Shown here piece by piece: positions 1-8,761 of a stretch of DNA of 64,000 nucleotides (the stretch's first letter is position 1; every line of letters begins with the position of its first letter). The stretch covers positions 1-64,000 of the forward strand of contig CANNCQ010000013.1 in NCBI GenBank assembly GCA_947503135.1. Reading direction: 5' to 3'. Under the pieces are notes generated by a model. It was not told the DNA's origin. It saw only the letters and a program-made list of their open reading frames with translations, and did no database searches. Source of the DNA: an uncultured Aquimarina sp. (GTDB lineage: Bacteria > Bacteroidota > Bacteroidia > Flavobacteriales > Flavobacteriaceae). The position numbers and the translations under genes are program-made.

Positions 1-183
1 TGAAGATATTCATAAGAAATTTTTTCTCTAAAATAAGACTTTTTAAACTAATATGGGTAATTACGGATATTCAAAAACAATTTTTATAAATTTAAGTATT
101 GTAATATAAATAATTAAGTTAATGGGAATTAGTACGACTATTATTATAGTATAAATAATTTTTTAATTTTAAATAGATGGCTT

Positions 184-339
184 ATGAATTATCTGTCACC
201 ACAAATTGCGAAGGTAGCAAAAAACACTTCTAATAAAAGTTTAGTAAAACGAGTAGTATCTTGTGGAATTTTTCAAGAACTAGGTGTTGATGATGTTAGT
301 GTTAAGCCAAATTTTATTTATAGGCAGCAAAATAAATAA
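184..339 (+). CDS. Hypothetical 51-residue protein
   Basis: I do not recognise this ORF. It starts at ATG 184, reads MNYLSPQIAK at the N-terminus and ends at TAA 337-339. It is moderately basic, has one cysteine and no membrane segment or signal peptide. An alternative ATG at 177 in another frame stops after 17 codons. The case for a real gene is that a good intrinsic terminator begins 20 bases after the stop and that no longer ORF covers the region. I see no clear ribosome binding site or TAnnTTTG box upstream. It could also be the readable part of a non-coding transcript. Confidence 0.4.
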   Translation: MNYLSPQIAKVAKNTSNKSLVKRVVSCGIFQELGVDDVSVKPNFIYRQQNK

Positions 340-359
340 CTTATATTCTTAAATATTTA

Positions 360-389
360 AAAGCTATCAATTTATTGATGGCTTTTTTT
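360..389 (+). terminator. Intrinsic terminator after the 51-aa ORF
   Basis: An 11-bp stem (AAAGCTATCAA against TTGATGGCTTT, one G-U pair) has a 4-base loop and is followed by a run of T. It lies 20 bases after the stop codon at 337-339. Confidence 0.75.
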
Positions 390-441
390 GTTTTAAAAAA
401 GTAGTAGTTTCTCTTAAATATAGCAATAGTTTTTAAACTAA

Positions 442-468
442 AAAAGGCCGCTAACTAGGCGGCCTTTT
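442..468. terminator. Strong GC-rich terminator hairpin
   Basis: A 10-bp perfect stem (AAAAGGCCGC against GCGGCCTTTT) closes a 7-base loop. There are A residues on its left and T residues within its right arm, so it can act on either strand. On the minus strand it would end the candidate small RNA. Confidence 0.75.
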
Positions 469-551
469 ACGATTGATTTTTGAATAAACTAAACACTAAC
501 TAACACTAACTTAAATCAACAATAATAATTATTGAAATCAAAAATCAATTT

Positions 552-585
552 AACTAACTAAACTATTAAACTAACTAAACTATTA
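552..585. repeat. 17-bp perfect tandem duplication
   Basis: The unit AACTAACTAAACTATTA occurs twice back to back (552-568 and 569-585). Looser ACTAAC-type repeats lie nearby at 488-512. It is non-coding on both strands. The rest of 586-756 holds only the start region of the next gene and nothing else recognised. Confidence 0.9.
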
Positions 586-756
586 TACCCTAATAGACGA
601 GGATACTTCCTTTGAATTACATTTTTTTAAAATTTTAACATTTATTTAGTTGTCAGTTTGATTTCAAAAATAGAGTTTTATAAAACTTGAAATTTGAAAC
701 AAGGCTTAAATTCGTTTAAGTGCTAAGAGTAGGGTTTAATTTATTTTAAAAAAAAT

Positions 757-1119
757 ATGAAAAATACATTAGTTATAGGAGCTTCATTAAAAGAAGAGCG
801 CTACTCCAATAAAGCAATTAAGAAATTAAGAAACTATAAGCATAGTGTTAAAGCTATAGGTTTGAGAGAAGGTACTGTTTTAGACGTAAGTATAGAAAAA
901 GAAAAAAACAATTACACGGATATAGATACAGTAACACTTTATTTAAATCCTAAACGGCAAAAAGAGTATTACGATTATGTGATTTCTTTACAACCTAAGC
1001 GTGTGATTTTTAATCCGGGAACAGAAAATAACGAATTTTACGAATTACTAAAACAAGAAAATATAGCTTATGAAGAATCATGTACATTAGTATTACTTTC
1101 TACAGGACAATATGAATAG
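757..1119 (+). CDS. CoA-binding domain protein (YccU-like)
   Basis: This is a 120-residue single-domain protein. The N-terminus ([10 protein letters not shown]) has the glycine-containing turn of a Rossmann fold, and the segment near residues 84-95 ([10 protein letters not shown]) matches the second half of the CoA_binding_2 family, cytosolic proteins that bind CoA but have no settled function. The length is normal for the family. The last 27 bases overlap the convergent symporter gene, so the two transcripts run into each other. The family assignment is fairly sure; the role is unknown. Confidence 0.8.
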   Translation: MKNTLVIGASLKEERYSNKAIKKLRNYKHSVKAIGLREGTVLDVSIEKEKNNYTDIDTVTLYLNPKRQKEYYDYVISLQPKRVIFNPGTENNEFYELLKQENIAYEESCTLVLLSTGQYE

Positions 1120-2553
1120 TCCTACATAAGTAAAAAAACCATTAATAGGTAGTAACTCGTAACCAAATTGATATCCGCCTAAGATTTCTAAAGGGGTATT
1201 TGCGATCGCAAAAGTTAGTGCTATTGATAGTAAACTAATTAGCCACACCCATTTATCGATTACCACACGTTTTGTAAATATTCCGAAACAGAACATACCC
1301 AAAAGAGGGCCATAAGTATACGATGCCACTTTAAGTAGTGTAGAAATTACATTGGAGTCACTTATTTTATTAAAAATAATTACTACAATAGCTAATAAAA
1401 TAGACATAGCTATATGCACAATTTTTCTTGTGAATACTTGGTTTGATTTAGGTTTGTTTTTGAAATCTAAAAAGTCAATACAAAAAGAAGTAGTTAATGA
1501 GGCTAAAGCACTGTCGGCACTTGAATATGCGGAAGCAATTAAACCTAATATAAAAAGTACAGGTAGCGCTAAGCCTAAATTCTGCCGTAAGGCAATCTCA
1601 GGAAATAATAAATCTGTTCTTACTTTCCCATCTACTACAGGTATTTCAACACCTTTTTGTGCAGCATAAATAAATAATAAAGCACCTAACAATAAAAACA
1701 CGTAGTTTACAGCAATTAGAACAACACTAAAACTGTACATATTTTTTTGTGCATCTTTTAATGTTTTACAGGTTAGGTTTTTTTGCATCATATCTTGGTC
1801 TAAACCTGTCATGCAAATGGCTATAAAAGCTCCACCAATTAAAGATTTAATGAAATAACTTTTGCTATTAGGATCATTTGTAAACCATATTTTATTGTAT
1901 TGCTGCATGGCTTCATTTGAAAATAAATCTACAAACGAAAAATCGAGTTCGTTACTAATTAATATAACGGTTATAAATACTGCTAAAAGCATAAAAAGCG
2001 TTTGTAAAGTGTCTGTCCAAACTATAGTTTTAATACCCGACCTAAAGGTGTAAAGCCAAATTAAAACAATCGATATAGCCACTGTGATTTCAAAAGAGAC
2101 ATTAAATTCTGCAAAAACATAATTTTGAAGTACTATAGCGACTAGGAATAATCTAAACGAAGCACCTAAAACACGAGATATAAAAAAGTAAAATGCTCCA
2201 GTTTTGTAGCTAATAACTCCTAAACGCGTATTTAAATATTCGTAAATAGAGGTTACATTTAGTTTGTAATATATGGGCATAAGCACAATAGCAATAAACA
2301 TATAGCCTAACCAATAACCAAAAACAACTTGCATATAACTAAATTGGCTGCTTTGCACCCAACCAGGTACCGATATAAATGTAACCCCTGATAATGATGC
2401 TCCAATCATTCCAAAAGCAACTAAATACCAAGGCGATTGTTTATCGGCTTTAAAAAAGCTTTGGTTAGTAGCTTTTTTACTGGTTAAAAAGGATATACCT
2501 ATTAAAACTGTAAAGTAGGCAACAACAATAAGTAATATGTAGGTAGATTGCAT
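1093..2553 (-). CDS. Sodium:solute symporter (SSS family)
   Basis: This polytopic inner-membrane protein is about 486 residues long from the start chosen here ([10 protein letters not shown]). It shows many hydrophobic helices and the SSS-type signature near the C-terminal third ([13 protein letters not shown]). It should couple sodium entry to uptake of an organic solute such as a sugar or organic acid; the substrate cannot be read from the sequence. The reading frame is open up to 2604, but a TAnnTTTG box at 2584-2577 lies inside that extension, so ATG 2553 is the likelier start. It is divergent from recR. Confidence 0.85.
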   Translation of the reverse strand: MQSTYILLIVVAYFTVLIGISFLTSKKATNQSFFKADKQSPWYLVAFGMIGASLSGVTFISVPGWVQSSQFSYMQVVFGYWLGYMFIAIVLMPIYYKLNVTSIYEYLNTRLGVISYKTGAFYFFISRVLGASFRLFLVAIVLQNYVFAEFNVSFEITVAISIVLIWLYTFRSGIKTIVWTDTLQTLFMLLAVFITVILISNELDFSFVDLFSNEAMQQYNKIWFTNDPNSKSYFIKSLIGGAFIAICMTGLDQDMMQKNLTCKTLKDAQKNMYSFSVVLIAVNYVFLLLGALLFIYAAQKGVEIPVVDGKVRTDLLFPEIALRQNLGLALPVLFILGLIASAYSSADSALASLTTSFCIDFLDFKNKPKSNQVFTRKIVHIAMSILLAIVVIIFNKISDSNVISTLLKVASYTYGPLLGMFCFGIFTKRVVIDKWVWLISLLSIALTFAIANTPLEILGGYQFGYELLPINGFFTYVGLFILSCRK

Positions 2554-2576
2554 AAAAAGATAGTTATGATACACTT

Positions 2577-2612
2577 CAAATATAACATTTAGTAAACGAT
2601 ACACTATATTTG
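2577..2612. promoter_or_regulatory. Back-to-back -7 boxes for symporter and recR
   Basis: Two perfect TAnnTTTG boxes face outward: TATATTTG on the minus strand at 2584-2577 and the same octamer on the plus strand at 2605-2612, 20 bases apart. Each suits one of the divergent genes. Neither has an obvious TTG at -33. The plus box ends only 5 bases before the recR ATG, so that transcript may have almost no leader. Confidence 0.6.
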
Positions 2613-2617
2613 TCGGT

Positions 2618-3235
2618 ATGGAGTTTTCTTCGAAATTATTAGAAAAGGCTGTGGCCGAAATGTCTCAATTACCAGGAATAGGTAAGCGAACAGCTTTGAG
2701 ACTGGTGTTGCATTTACTAAGGCAGCCTGAAAGTCAAACTGAACATTTGGCTACTTCTTTACATCAAATGCGTACTCAAATAAAACATTGTAAGGAATGT
2801 TATAATATTAGTGATGTTAATTTATGCGAAATATGTGCAAGTTATAATCGTAATAAAAATATAGTTTGCGTAGTCGAAGATGTAAGGGATGTAATGGCTA
2901 TTGAAAATACGAGTCAGTTTAAAGGATTATATCATGTTTTAGGAGGGAAAATAAGTCCAATGGATGGTATTGGACCCCACGATTTAAAAATATCTCAATT
3001 AGTAGAGAGAGTGGCTTTAGGAGAAATTGAAGAGCTTATTTTTGCTTTAAGTGCCTCAATGGAAGGAGATACGACTAATTTTTATATTTATAAACAACTA
3101 AAGGATACCAATGTTCAAATGTCTACCATTGCCCGTGGTATTGGAGTAAACGACGAAATTGAGTTTGCCGATGAGATTACTTTAGGAAGAAGTATCACCA
3201 ATCGAATTCCGTTGGAAAATTCACTTAAATCCTAA
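2618..3235 (+). CDS. recR: Recombination mediator RecR
   Basis: This is a 205-residue RecR of normal length. It has an N-terminal helix-hairpin-helix (LPGIGKRTA, residues 18-26), a four-cysteine zinc finger (C58, C61, C70, C73) and a Toprim domain from about residue 82 (VVEDVRD). With RecF/RecO it helps load RecA on gapped DNA. The stop is one base before the glycosyltransferase start, so the two are probably co-transcribed and coupled. Confidence 0.97.
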   Translation: MEFSSKLLEKAVAEMSQLPGIGKRTALRLVLHLLRQPESQTEHLATSLHQMRTQIKHCKECYNISDVNLCEICASYNRNKNIVCVVEDVRDVMAIENTSQFKGLYHVLGGKISPMDGIGPHDLKISQLVERVALGEIEELIFALSASMEGDTTNFYIYKQLKDTNVQMSTIARGIGVNDEIEFADEITLGRSITNRIPLENSLKS

Positions 3236-3236
3236 T

Positions 3237-4367
3237 ATGCAGTTATCCGTAATTATTTTAAATTATAATGTGCGTCATTTTTTATACTTATGCCTACAAA
3301 GCGTTCAAAAAAGTGTAGAGGGGCTACAGGCAGAAATAATTGTAGTAGATAATAATTCCTCAGATAACAGTGTTTCGATGTTGAAATCATGTTTTCCTGA
3401 AATAATAATTATAGAAAATAAAGAAAATTTAGGTTTTGCTAAAGCTAATAATCAAGCAGTGGCAATAGCTAAAGGAGAATATGTATGTATTTTAAATCCT
3501 GATACGGTGGTTACAGAAAGTACTTTTGTAAACGCTCTTCAAAAAGCATATACATTGCCTAAATTAGGTGTTCTAGGAGTTCAGCTTATTGATGGTAAAG
3601 GCCGGTTTTTACCCGAATCAAAACGTAACTTACCTACTCCTAAAGTTTCTATTTGTAAAATGTTAGGGGGTAAATTTTATAAATATGCTCCATATTATTC
3701 AAATGAAATAGTGTCTGAAGCTGAAGGAAACGTATCGATACTTGTAGGTGCATTTATGTTACTTAAAACTAAAATATATAAAGAAGCAGGTGGTTTTGAT
3801 GAACGCTATTTTATGTATGGTGAGGATATTGATTTGTCATATACTATCGAAAAATTAGGATATCAAAACTACTATTACGGATCAGAAAAAGTAATTCATT
3901 TTAAAGGAGAAAGTACATTTAAAAATTCCGTTTATCGAAAACGCTTTTTCGGAGCGATGAATTTATTTTATAAAAAACACTTTAAAGCTTCATTTATAAC
4001 AAACAGTATTTTCCTAACGGGAATTAAATTAGCTTCTATATTTAAAAAAGCACCAAAAAAAAACTTAGGATTCGGTTATGTAAATAACGAAGTACTTTCT
4101 TCAGATATAGCATTGGTAAACCAAATTCAAAAAAAAACAGGAATTAATACCGCATTGACTACCGTAGATAAAGTATACGGAAATTCAGTATTAAAAAAAC
4201 CAACGTTATGTTTTTTAGATATGAGACAAATGAGCTTCTCCCAAGCTATACTTTTGATTCATAGTAATTGCAACTCTTTCTATTATTTTAGGTTTCTTAC
4301 AGAAAACAATAAAATCGCTTTAGGAAGTGATACAAGTACAGGGCGTGGGCAAGTGATTTCTTTGTAA
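3237..4367 (+). CDS. Family 2 glycosyltransferase
   Basis: This 376-residue GT-A enzyme resembles rhamnosyltransferases. Visible motifs are the nucleotide-binding start (SVIILNYN, 4-11), VVDNNSSDNS (36-45), the NPD site replacing DxD (87-89) and the later GFDERYFMYGEDIDLS segment that holds the acidic acceptor-side residues. A C-terminal extension of roughly 90 residues (from about 290) follows, commonly seen in flavobacterial members. It likely transfers a sugar to a cell-envelope glycan at the cytoplasmic face. The donor and acceptor are not predictable. It lies one base after recR. Confidence 0.85.
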   Translation: MQLSVIILNYNVRHFLYLCLQSVQKSVEGLQAEIIVVDNNSSDNSVSMLKSCFPEIIIIENKENLGFAKANNQAVAIAKGEYVCILNPDTVVTESTFVNALQKAYTLPKLGVLGVQLIDGKGRFLPESKRNLPTPKVSICKMLGGKFYKYAPYYSNEIVSEAEGNVSILVGAFMLLKTKIYKEAGGFDERYFMYGEDIDLSYTIEKLGYQNYYYGSEKVIHFKGESTFKNSVYRKRFFGAMNLFYKKHFKASFITNSIFLTGIKLASIFKKAPKKNLGFGYVNNEVLSSDIALVNQIQKKTGINTALTTVDKVYGNSVLKKPTLCFLDMRQMSFSQAILLIHSNCNSFYYFRFLTENNKIALGSDTSTGRGQVISL

Positions 4368-4425
4368 TTCTTTAAGAATAAACTACATAATAATTTTTAA
4401 ATTCGCGGAAGTAAAAAATAGACTT

Positions 4426-5778
4426 ATGGCAAAGTATGAATTGAAACTTCCAAAAATGGGAGAAAGCGTTGCAGAGGCTACCATAACCACTTGGTTAAAG
4501 GAGGTAGGAGATACCATTGAAGCGGACGATATTGTACTAGAAATTGCTACCGATAAAGTAGATACGGAAGTGCCTTGCGAAATAGATGGAATACTGCGCG
4601 AAAAATTATTTGAAGAAGGGGAAGTGGTTAGTGTTGGGCAAACTATAGCTATAATCGATACCAACTCAAATGCTGCTGAAAAACCAGAGGATTCGGAAAC
4701 AACTATAAGTATAAGAGCTATTGAAGCAATAGGAGAAGATATAGAACTGCAAATAGAGCAAGTTGTAGCAACCAACCAGATAAGTTCTCCTGTGACTAAC
4801 AGTGCGGGTAGATTTTATTCGCCATTAGTACGCAATATTGCTAATGAAGAGGGCATAGCTGTTTCAGAATTGGATACTATTAAAGGAACAGGTGTTGGCG
4901 AAAGAGTTACGAAAAATGACATATTAAACTACATTTCCTCTAAAGCAAATACTGTAAAATCAGTAGCTTCTATGTCGGAAACCATCGCAGATGTTGAAAT
5001 TACTTCCAAAACGGAAGAGCTAAATACTCCGATAGTGAATACTTTAAAGGAGGTTAAAATAGTAACTGGTGAAGATGAGGTTGTAGAAATGACTCGTATG
5101 GGTAAAATGATTTCTAAACACATGGTTAATTCATTAGCAACATCGGCCCATGTGCAATCTTTTATCGAGGCAGACGTTACTAATATTTGGAATTGGCGCG
5201 AAAAAGTAAAAACTAATTTTCAAAAACGAGAAGGGGAGAAAATGACGTTTACTCCAATCTTTTTAGAAGTGATCGCTCAAGCTCTTAAAGAATTTCCAAT
5301 GATGAATGTTTCTTTGGATGGAGATAAAATTATTAAGAAAAAGTCAATCAATATTGGAATGGCTGCAGCATTACCTAATGGTGATTTAATTGTACCTGTA
5401 ATTAAAAATGCCGATCAGTTAAACTTAATAGGAATGGCTAAAACAGTTAACGATTTGGCTAACCGTTCAAGGAATAATTCGCTTAAACCCGATGAGGTTC
5501 AAGAGGGGACTTACACTGTTACTAATATAGGGAGTTTTGGAACTATTATGGGAACACCTATTATTAGTCAACCCCAAGTAGGGATTTTAGCATTAGGGGC
5601 TATTAGGAAAGTACCGGCAGTTATTGAAACTCCAGAAGGTGATTTTATAGGAATTCGCAAGCGCATGTTTTTATCACACTCCTATGACCACAGAGTTGTT
5701 AACGGAGCTCTTGGGGGGAAATTCGTTCAGCGAGTTAAAGAAATTTTAGAAAATTGGGATATTAATAGAGTTATTTAA
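4426..5778 (+). CDS. 2-oxoacid dehydrogenase E2 acyltransferase
   Basis: This 450-residue dihydrolipoamide acyltransferase has an N-terminal lipoyl domain with the lipoylated lysine in ATDKVDTE (K44), a peripheral subunit-binding domain (YSPLVRNIA, 131-139) and a C-terminal catalytic domain ending in SYDHRVVNG. It forms the core of a pyruvate, 2-oxoglutarate or branched-chain dehydrogenase complex; the branched-chain type is most likely, but E1 and E3 genes are not nearby. In the HxxxDG motif the aspartate is asparagine (N426). A strong terminator follows at once. Confidence 0.88.
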   Translation: MAKYELKLPKMGESVAEATITTWLKEVGDTIEADDIVLEIATDKVDTEVPCEIDGILREKLFEEGEVVSVGQTIAIIDTNSNAAEKPEDSETTISIRAIEAIGEDIELQIEQVVATNQISSPVTNSAGRFYSPLVRNIANEEGIAVSELDTIKGTGVGERVTKNDILNYISSKANTVKSVASMSETIADVEITSKTEELNTPIVNTLKEVKIVTGEDEVVEMTRMGKMISKHMVNSLATSAHVQSFIEADVTNIWNWREKVKTNFQKREGEKMTFTPIFLEVIAQALKEFPMMNVSLDGDKIIKKKSINIGMAAALPNGDLIVPVIKNADQLNLIGMAKTVNDLANRSRNNSLKPDEVQEGTYTVTNIGSFGTIMGTPIISQPQVGILALGAIRKVPAVIETPEGDFIGIRKRMFLSHSYDHRVVNGALGGKFVQRVKEILENWDINRVI

Positions 5779-5779
5779 A

Positions 5780-5816
5780 AAAAAATAATGTTAGCTAGCT
5801 AACATTATTTTTTTTT
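5780..5816 (+). terminator. Terminator after E2 gene
   Basis: A 26-base perfect palindrome centred between 5796 and 5797 (arms AATAATGTTAG and CTAACATTATT) is flanked by A residues and followed by a run of T. It sits directly after the stop codon. Confidence 0.9.
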
Positions 5817-6017
5817 AAATAACTCTAAATAATTGATTACTAAGAGTTAATGTTTTGTGTTTGTTTCTTTAACAAAAAATAATTTATTATGCAAGTTGCT
5901 ATAAATTAAATATTAAATGTATGTTTGCGAAGCTCAAACGTTATAGTTATTAAGATAAGGCCAATCTACTATAATAACTTTCATTTGTGTAACAAAAATT
6001 AACAACAAAATTGTATT

Positions 6018-7151
6018 ATGAAATCAATTAAGAAAAAGATTACGAAAACGTTTTCCTCAATGGCATTCTTAGGAGTTTTTATTTCCTCCGTTGCTGTAAG
6101 TGCTCAATCTCCAAGACATCCAGAATTAACCCTACGCAGACAAAATAATGGTACAATATCTACAGGTGGTAGGGGTGCTGTTGTAGATTTATGTGACGGT
6201 GAAGATCATCAGCCTAGAGTAGGTGGAAGTACTTTCGAGATATTTCAAACCAAAAATAGAGGAAGGGATGCTTGTATGACTGTTCATAGAAACCCTGCTA
6301 CAAGGGGAAATCTTAGAAACGATTACTTATTTGGTGAGTGGAGTGAAATTGACAATGCCTTAATAAGAGAGTCTCAACGTCCTTCAGATACTAATAGGAG
6401 TATGAGTTACTATATAGATATCACCTCTAGAAATAACGTTTACCATGGCGGTTATGGTTGGTGGAGTAGAGATGGAGCTGGTAGAAATGACATTGTTGAA
6501 TTTTATGTAGTAGAAGGATGGAATGATAGATCTAACCCAATATTTGGAATGGACTTCGTTAGAAGTTATACCTCAGGAGGAGTAGATTATGATTTGTATG
6601 TTCATAGAAATATAACGGCAGGAACAGTTTTTGGAACTAGAACATTTACGCAAATTAAATGTGTAAGACAAGATGGGCAAGGACATGTAGGTAACGGAGC
6701 GTTTAGTGGAAATATTGCTTGGGAAACTCATTTTAGACAAATGCAGCGAGCAGGATATACACCAGAAGATATTTTTGAAATTTCCTATACTGTAGAAGGT
6801 TTTTCTAGAACTAGTGAAGCTCAGTTTTTACTTAATGCTACTTTTAGAGCAACAAATAGAAGATTTAACTTTAAATCTTTAGATGGTGAGAATTTAACGA
6901 CTGTAGCTAATAAGCCAGAAGTTAGCGTTTCTCCTAACCCTACATCGGGTGAATTTATTGTAAATACAAATAGTAATACTGGATCTACAGTTCAGGTGTA
7001 CGATATAAACGGTGCTTTGGTTTTAGAAACTCAATCTAGTGATACTTCAATAGAGATGAACAGTGGGGCAGGATTAGCTTCAGGTTTGTATATTGTAAAA
7101 GTTATTGGAGAAGATGGTACAACTAGTACAAAAAAATTAGTTATACGATAA
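6018..7151 (+). CDS. Secreted GH11-type endo-xylanase with T9SS tail
   Basis: This 377-residue protein has a signal peptide ending near AVSAQ (residue 30). Residues about 35-285 follow the glycoside hydrolase family 11 pattern: YGWWSRDG followed by IVEFYVVEGW (putative nucleophile E161), GTRTFTQIKCVRQ, and TVEGFSRTSEA (putative acid/base E260). Family members cut beta-1,4-xylan. Residues about 301-377 are a type A sorting domain (SVSPNPTSGEF ... KKLVIR), so it should be exported by type IX secretion. It is monocistronic between terminators. Binding to xylan is inferred, and it is not close to the GH30 locus. Confidence 0.8.
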   Translation: MKSIKKKITKTFSSMAFLGVFISSVAVSAQSPRHPELTLRRQNNGTISTGGRGAVVDLCDGEDHQPRVGGSTFEIFQTKNRGRDACMTVHRNPATRGNLRNDYLFGEWSEIDNALIRESQRPSDTNRSMSYYIDITSRNNVYHGGYGWWSRDGAGRNDIVEFYVVEGWNDRSNPIFGMDFVRSYTSGGVDYDLYVHRNITAGTVFGTRTFTQIKCVRQDGQGHVGNGAFSGNIAWETHFRQMQRAGYTPEDIFEISYTVEGFSRTSEAQFLLNATFRATNRRFNFKSLDGENLTTVANKPEVSVSPNPTSGEFIVNTNSNTGSTVQVYDINGALVLETQSSDTSIEMNSGAGLASGLYIVKVIGEDGTTSTKKLVIR

Positions 7152-7185
7152 AAAAGTACTCACAATAAAAATTAATAGGCCAATT

Positions 7186-7220
7186 AAAACCTCCATTTAA
7201 CAAAGTTGAATGGAGGTTTT
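7186..7220 (+). terminator. Terminator after GH11 gene
   Basis: A perfect 12-bp stem (AAAACCTCCATT against AATGGAGGTTTT) with an 11-base loop lies 34 bases after the GH11 stop codon. Confidence 0.85.
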
Positions 7221-7285
7221 AAATTATTACTAGTAAAGGTGTAATTTCGCTGATTTGTATGTATGTAAGAGTTTTTATGTAAAAT

Positions 7286-7321
7286 AAAAAGGTTGCTAAA
7301 TTTAGTTTAGCAACCTTTTTT
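7286..7321. terminator. Bidirectional terminator
   Basis: A perfect 15-bp stem (AAAAAGGTTGCTAAA against TTTAGCAACCTTTTT) with a 5-base loop has A on the left and T on the right. It can stop read-through from GH11 and the leftward small secreted-protein gene. The rest of 7322-7529 shows no gene or motif that I recognise. Confidence 0.85.
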
Positions 7322-7529
7322 GTTGTTGATTTCTCACCTATGTTAAATATAAGAGGTTAGGTGAGATAGTTTTGATAGTTGTAATTCCAGTAATAAAAAT
7401 ATTGATTATTTGAGAGTAAACAATATTAATAGGTAGTATAATATGTTTAATCAGCTATATTAACTAATTTTAGCAGCGAAAACATTATAGTTCTTATTTA
7501 AATATAAACTATTTTAACAATTAAACCTA

Positions 7530-7871
7530 TTATTTATTTGATTTAATTCGTTGTACATCAAGGTTTTCTAGTTCTAAATTTGCAGTAAAAATATAAGTAT
7601 AGCTATTTTTAGTATTTTTTAATGGAATTAATGTAGTTAACAATACTTTAGAATTCGGAGGAATTATTTTTATGGTAGGCCTATCAGCAGTACGTCGATA
7701 CCCAATGGCATTCACTTTTAAAAACACACTTCTATTCTCTGTGGTAGTGTTTTTAGCATAAATTAAATGCCTCTTTGTTTTTTTTTCTTCGATTATGTAC
7801 ACTCCATTTTGCTGAGCTCTTATTGAGGAAATACCTATATATATAAATGCAAAATAAATAAATAGCTTCAT
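7530..7871 (-). CDS. Secreted hypothetical protein, 113 aa
   Basis: I do not recognise a family. A signal peptide is clear (MKLFIYFAFIYIGISSIRAQ, cleaved near residue 20). The mature part is short, basic and beta-rich, with IKIIPPNSKVLL near its middle, and could be a small immunoglobulin-like or adhesin-type fold. No lipobox or sorting tail is visible. It stands alone, transcribed leftward into the terminator at 7286-7321. The divergent neighbour is the exonuclease. Confidence 0.65.
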   Translation of the reverse strand: MKLFIYFAFIYIGISSIRAQQNGVYIIEEKKTKRHLIYAKNTTTENRSVFLKVNAIGYRRTADRPTIKIIPPNSKVLLTTLIPLKNTKNSYTYIFTANLELENLDVQRIKSNK

Positions 7872-7981
7872 TTTCGTTTTTAGTTATTGGTTGTAAAATT
7901 AGTATATCTAAAATTATTCCAAACTATAACATTATTGAAAAACAGATAAAAACATTAAATTTACTTTCATCAAATAAATTT

Positions 7982-8752
7982 ATGGATTTAAAATTATCAA
8001 AACCAATTTGTTTTTTCGATTTAGAAACTACAGGAATTAATATTTCTAAAGATAGAATAGTTGAAATTTCAATTTTAAAGGTGTTTCCTAACGGTAATAA
8101 AGAAAGTAAAACTTGGTTAGTTAACCCCGAGATGCCTATACCTGCTGAAACAACAGCAGTACATGGTATTACAAACGAAAAAGTAGCCAATGAGCCTACT
8201 TTTAAACAATTAGCTTCTTCAATTAGTGAAATGATTACTGGTTGCGATTTAGCAGGATATAATTCTAATAAATTCGATATTCCTTTATTGGCAGAAGAAA
8301 TGCTACGAGTTGGGGTGGATTTTGATATGGATACGACTGTTGCTGTAGATGTTCAAAATATATTTCATAAAATGGAACAGCGGACTTTGGTTGCAGCTTA
8401 TAAATTTTATTGTGATAAAGATTTGACGAATGCTCATAGCGCGGAGGCGGATACTACTGCTACTTACGAAGTATTATGCTCACAATTGGATAAATATCCT
8501 GAGTTAAAAAATAATATGAAGTTTCTATCGGAATTTAGCACTCGAAGAAAAACAGCAGATTTTGCAGGATTTATAGCGTATAATGACGCCGATCAAGAGG
8601 TTTTTACATTTGGAAAACATAAAGGTAAATTGGTGTCGGATGTTTTGGATAAAGAGCCAGGATATTTTGGGTGGATTCAAAATGCAGATTTTCCGTTGTA
8701 TACTAAAAAAGTATTAACAGCAATTCAACTTAAAAGAAAGTTTAATTCTTAA
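7982..8752 (+). CDS. DnaQ-like 3'-5' exonuclease
   Basis: This 256-residue DEDDh exonuclease starts with the ExoI motif FDLETTG (D and E metal ligands), has GYNSNKFDIPLL as ExoII and AHSAEADT as ExoIII with the catalytic histidine. A short C-terminal domain (FTFGKHKGKLVSDVL) resembles the tail seen on exodeoxyribonuclease X-like proteins. It probably trims DNA 3' ends in repair rather than acting as the replicative proofreader. It heads a tight gene run with FAH, Hpt and cinA (gaps of 9, 5 and 5 bases). Confidence 0.88.
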   Translation: MDLKLSKPICFFDLETTGINISKDRIVEISILKVFPNGNKESKTWLVNPEMPIPAETTAVHGITNEKVANEPTFKQLASSISEMITGCDLAGYNSNKFDIPLLAEEMLRVGVDFDMDTTVAVDVQNIFHKMEQRTLVAAYKFYCDKDLTNAHSAEADTTATYEVLCSQLDKYPELKNNMKFLSEFSTRRKTADFAGFIAYNDADQEVFTFGKHKGKLVSDVLDKEPGYFGWIQNADFPLYTKKVLTAIQLKRKFNS

Positions 8753-8761
8753 GTAAATCGA

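Larger units (their letters stand above)
436..658 (-). ncRNA. Candidate small RNA, minus strand
   Basis: This non-coding stretch is structured. Read on the minus strand it contains a 17-base tandem duplication (585-552), a 12-bp inverted repeat (ATTGATTTTTGA at 472-483 against TCAAAAATCAAT at 538-549), and finally a GC-rich hairpin followed by a T run (468-438), as expected of a terminated small RNA. Just upstream on the minus strand lies TATTTTTG (672-665), a match to the TAnnTTTG box, but I find no -33 TTG at the usual spacing. The transcript is inferred. Alternatives are a 3' UTR or a decayed regulatory region. Confidence 0.3.

Noticed and set aside
4383..4775. A 130-codon minus-strand frame over the E2 lipoyl domain
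   Set aside because: It is serine/isoleucine-rich antisense sequence of a well-supported enzyme gene.
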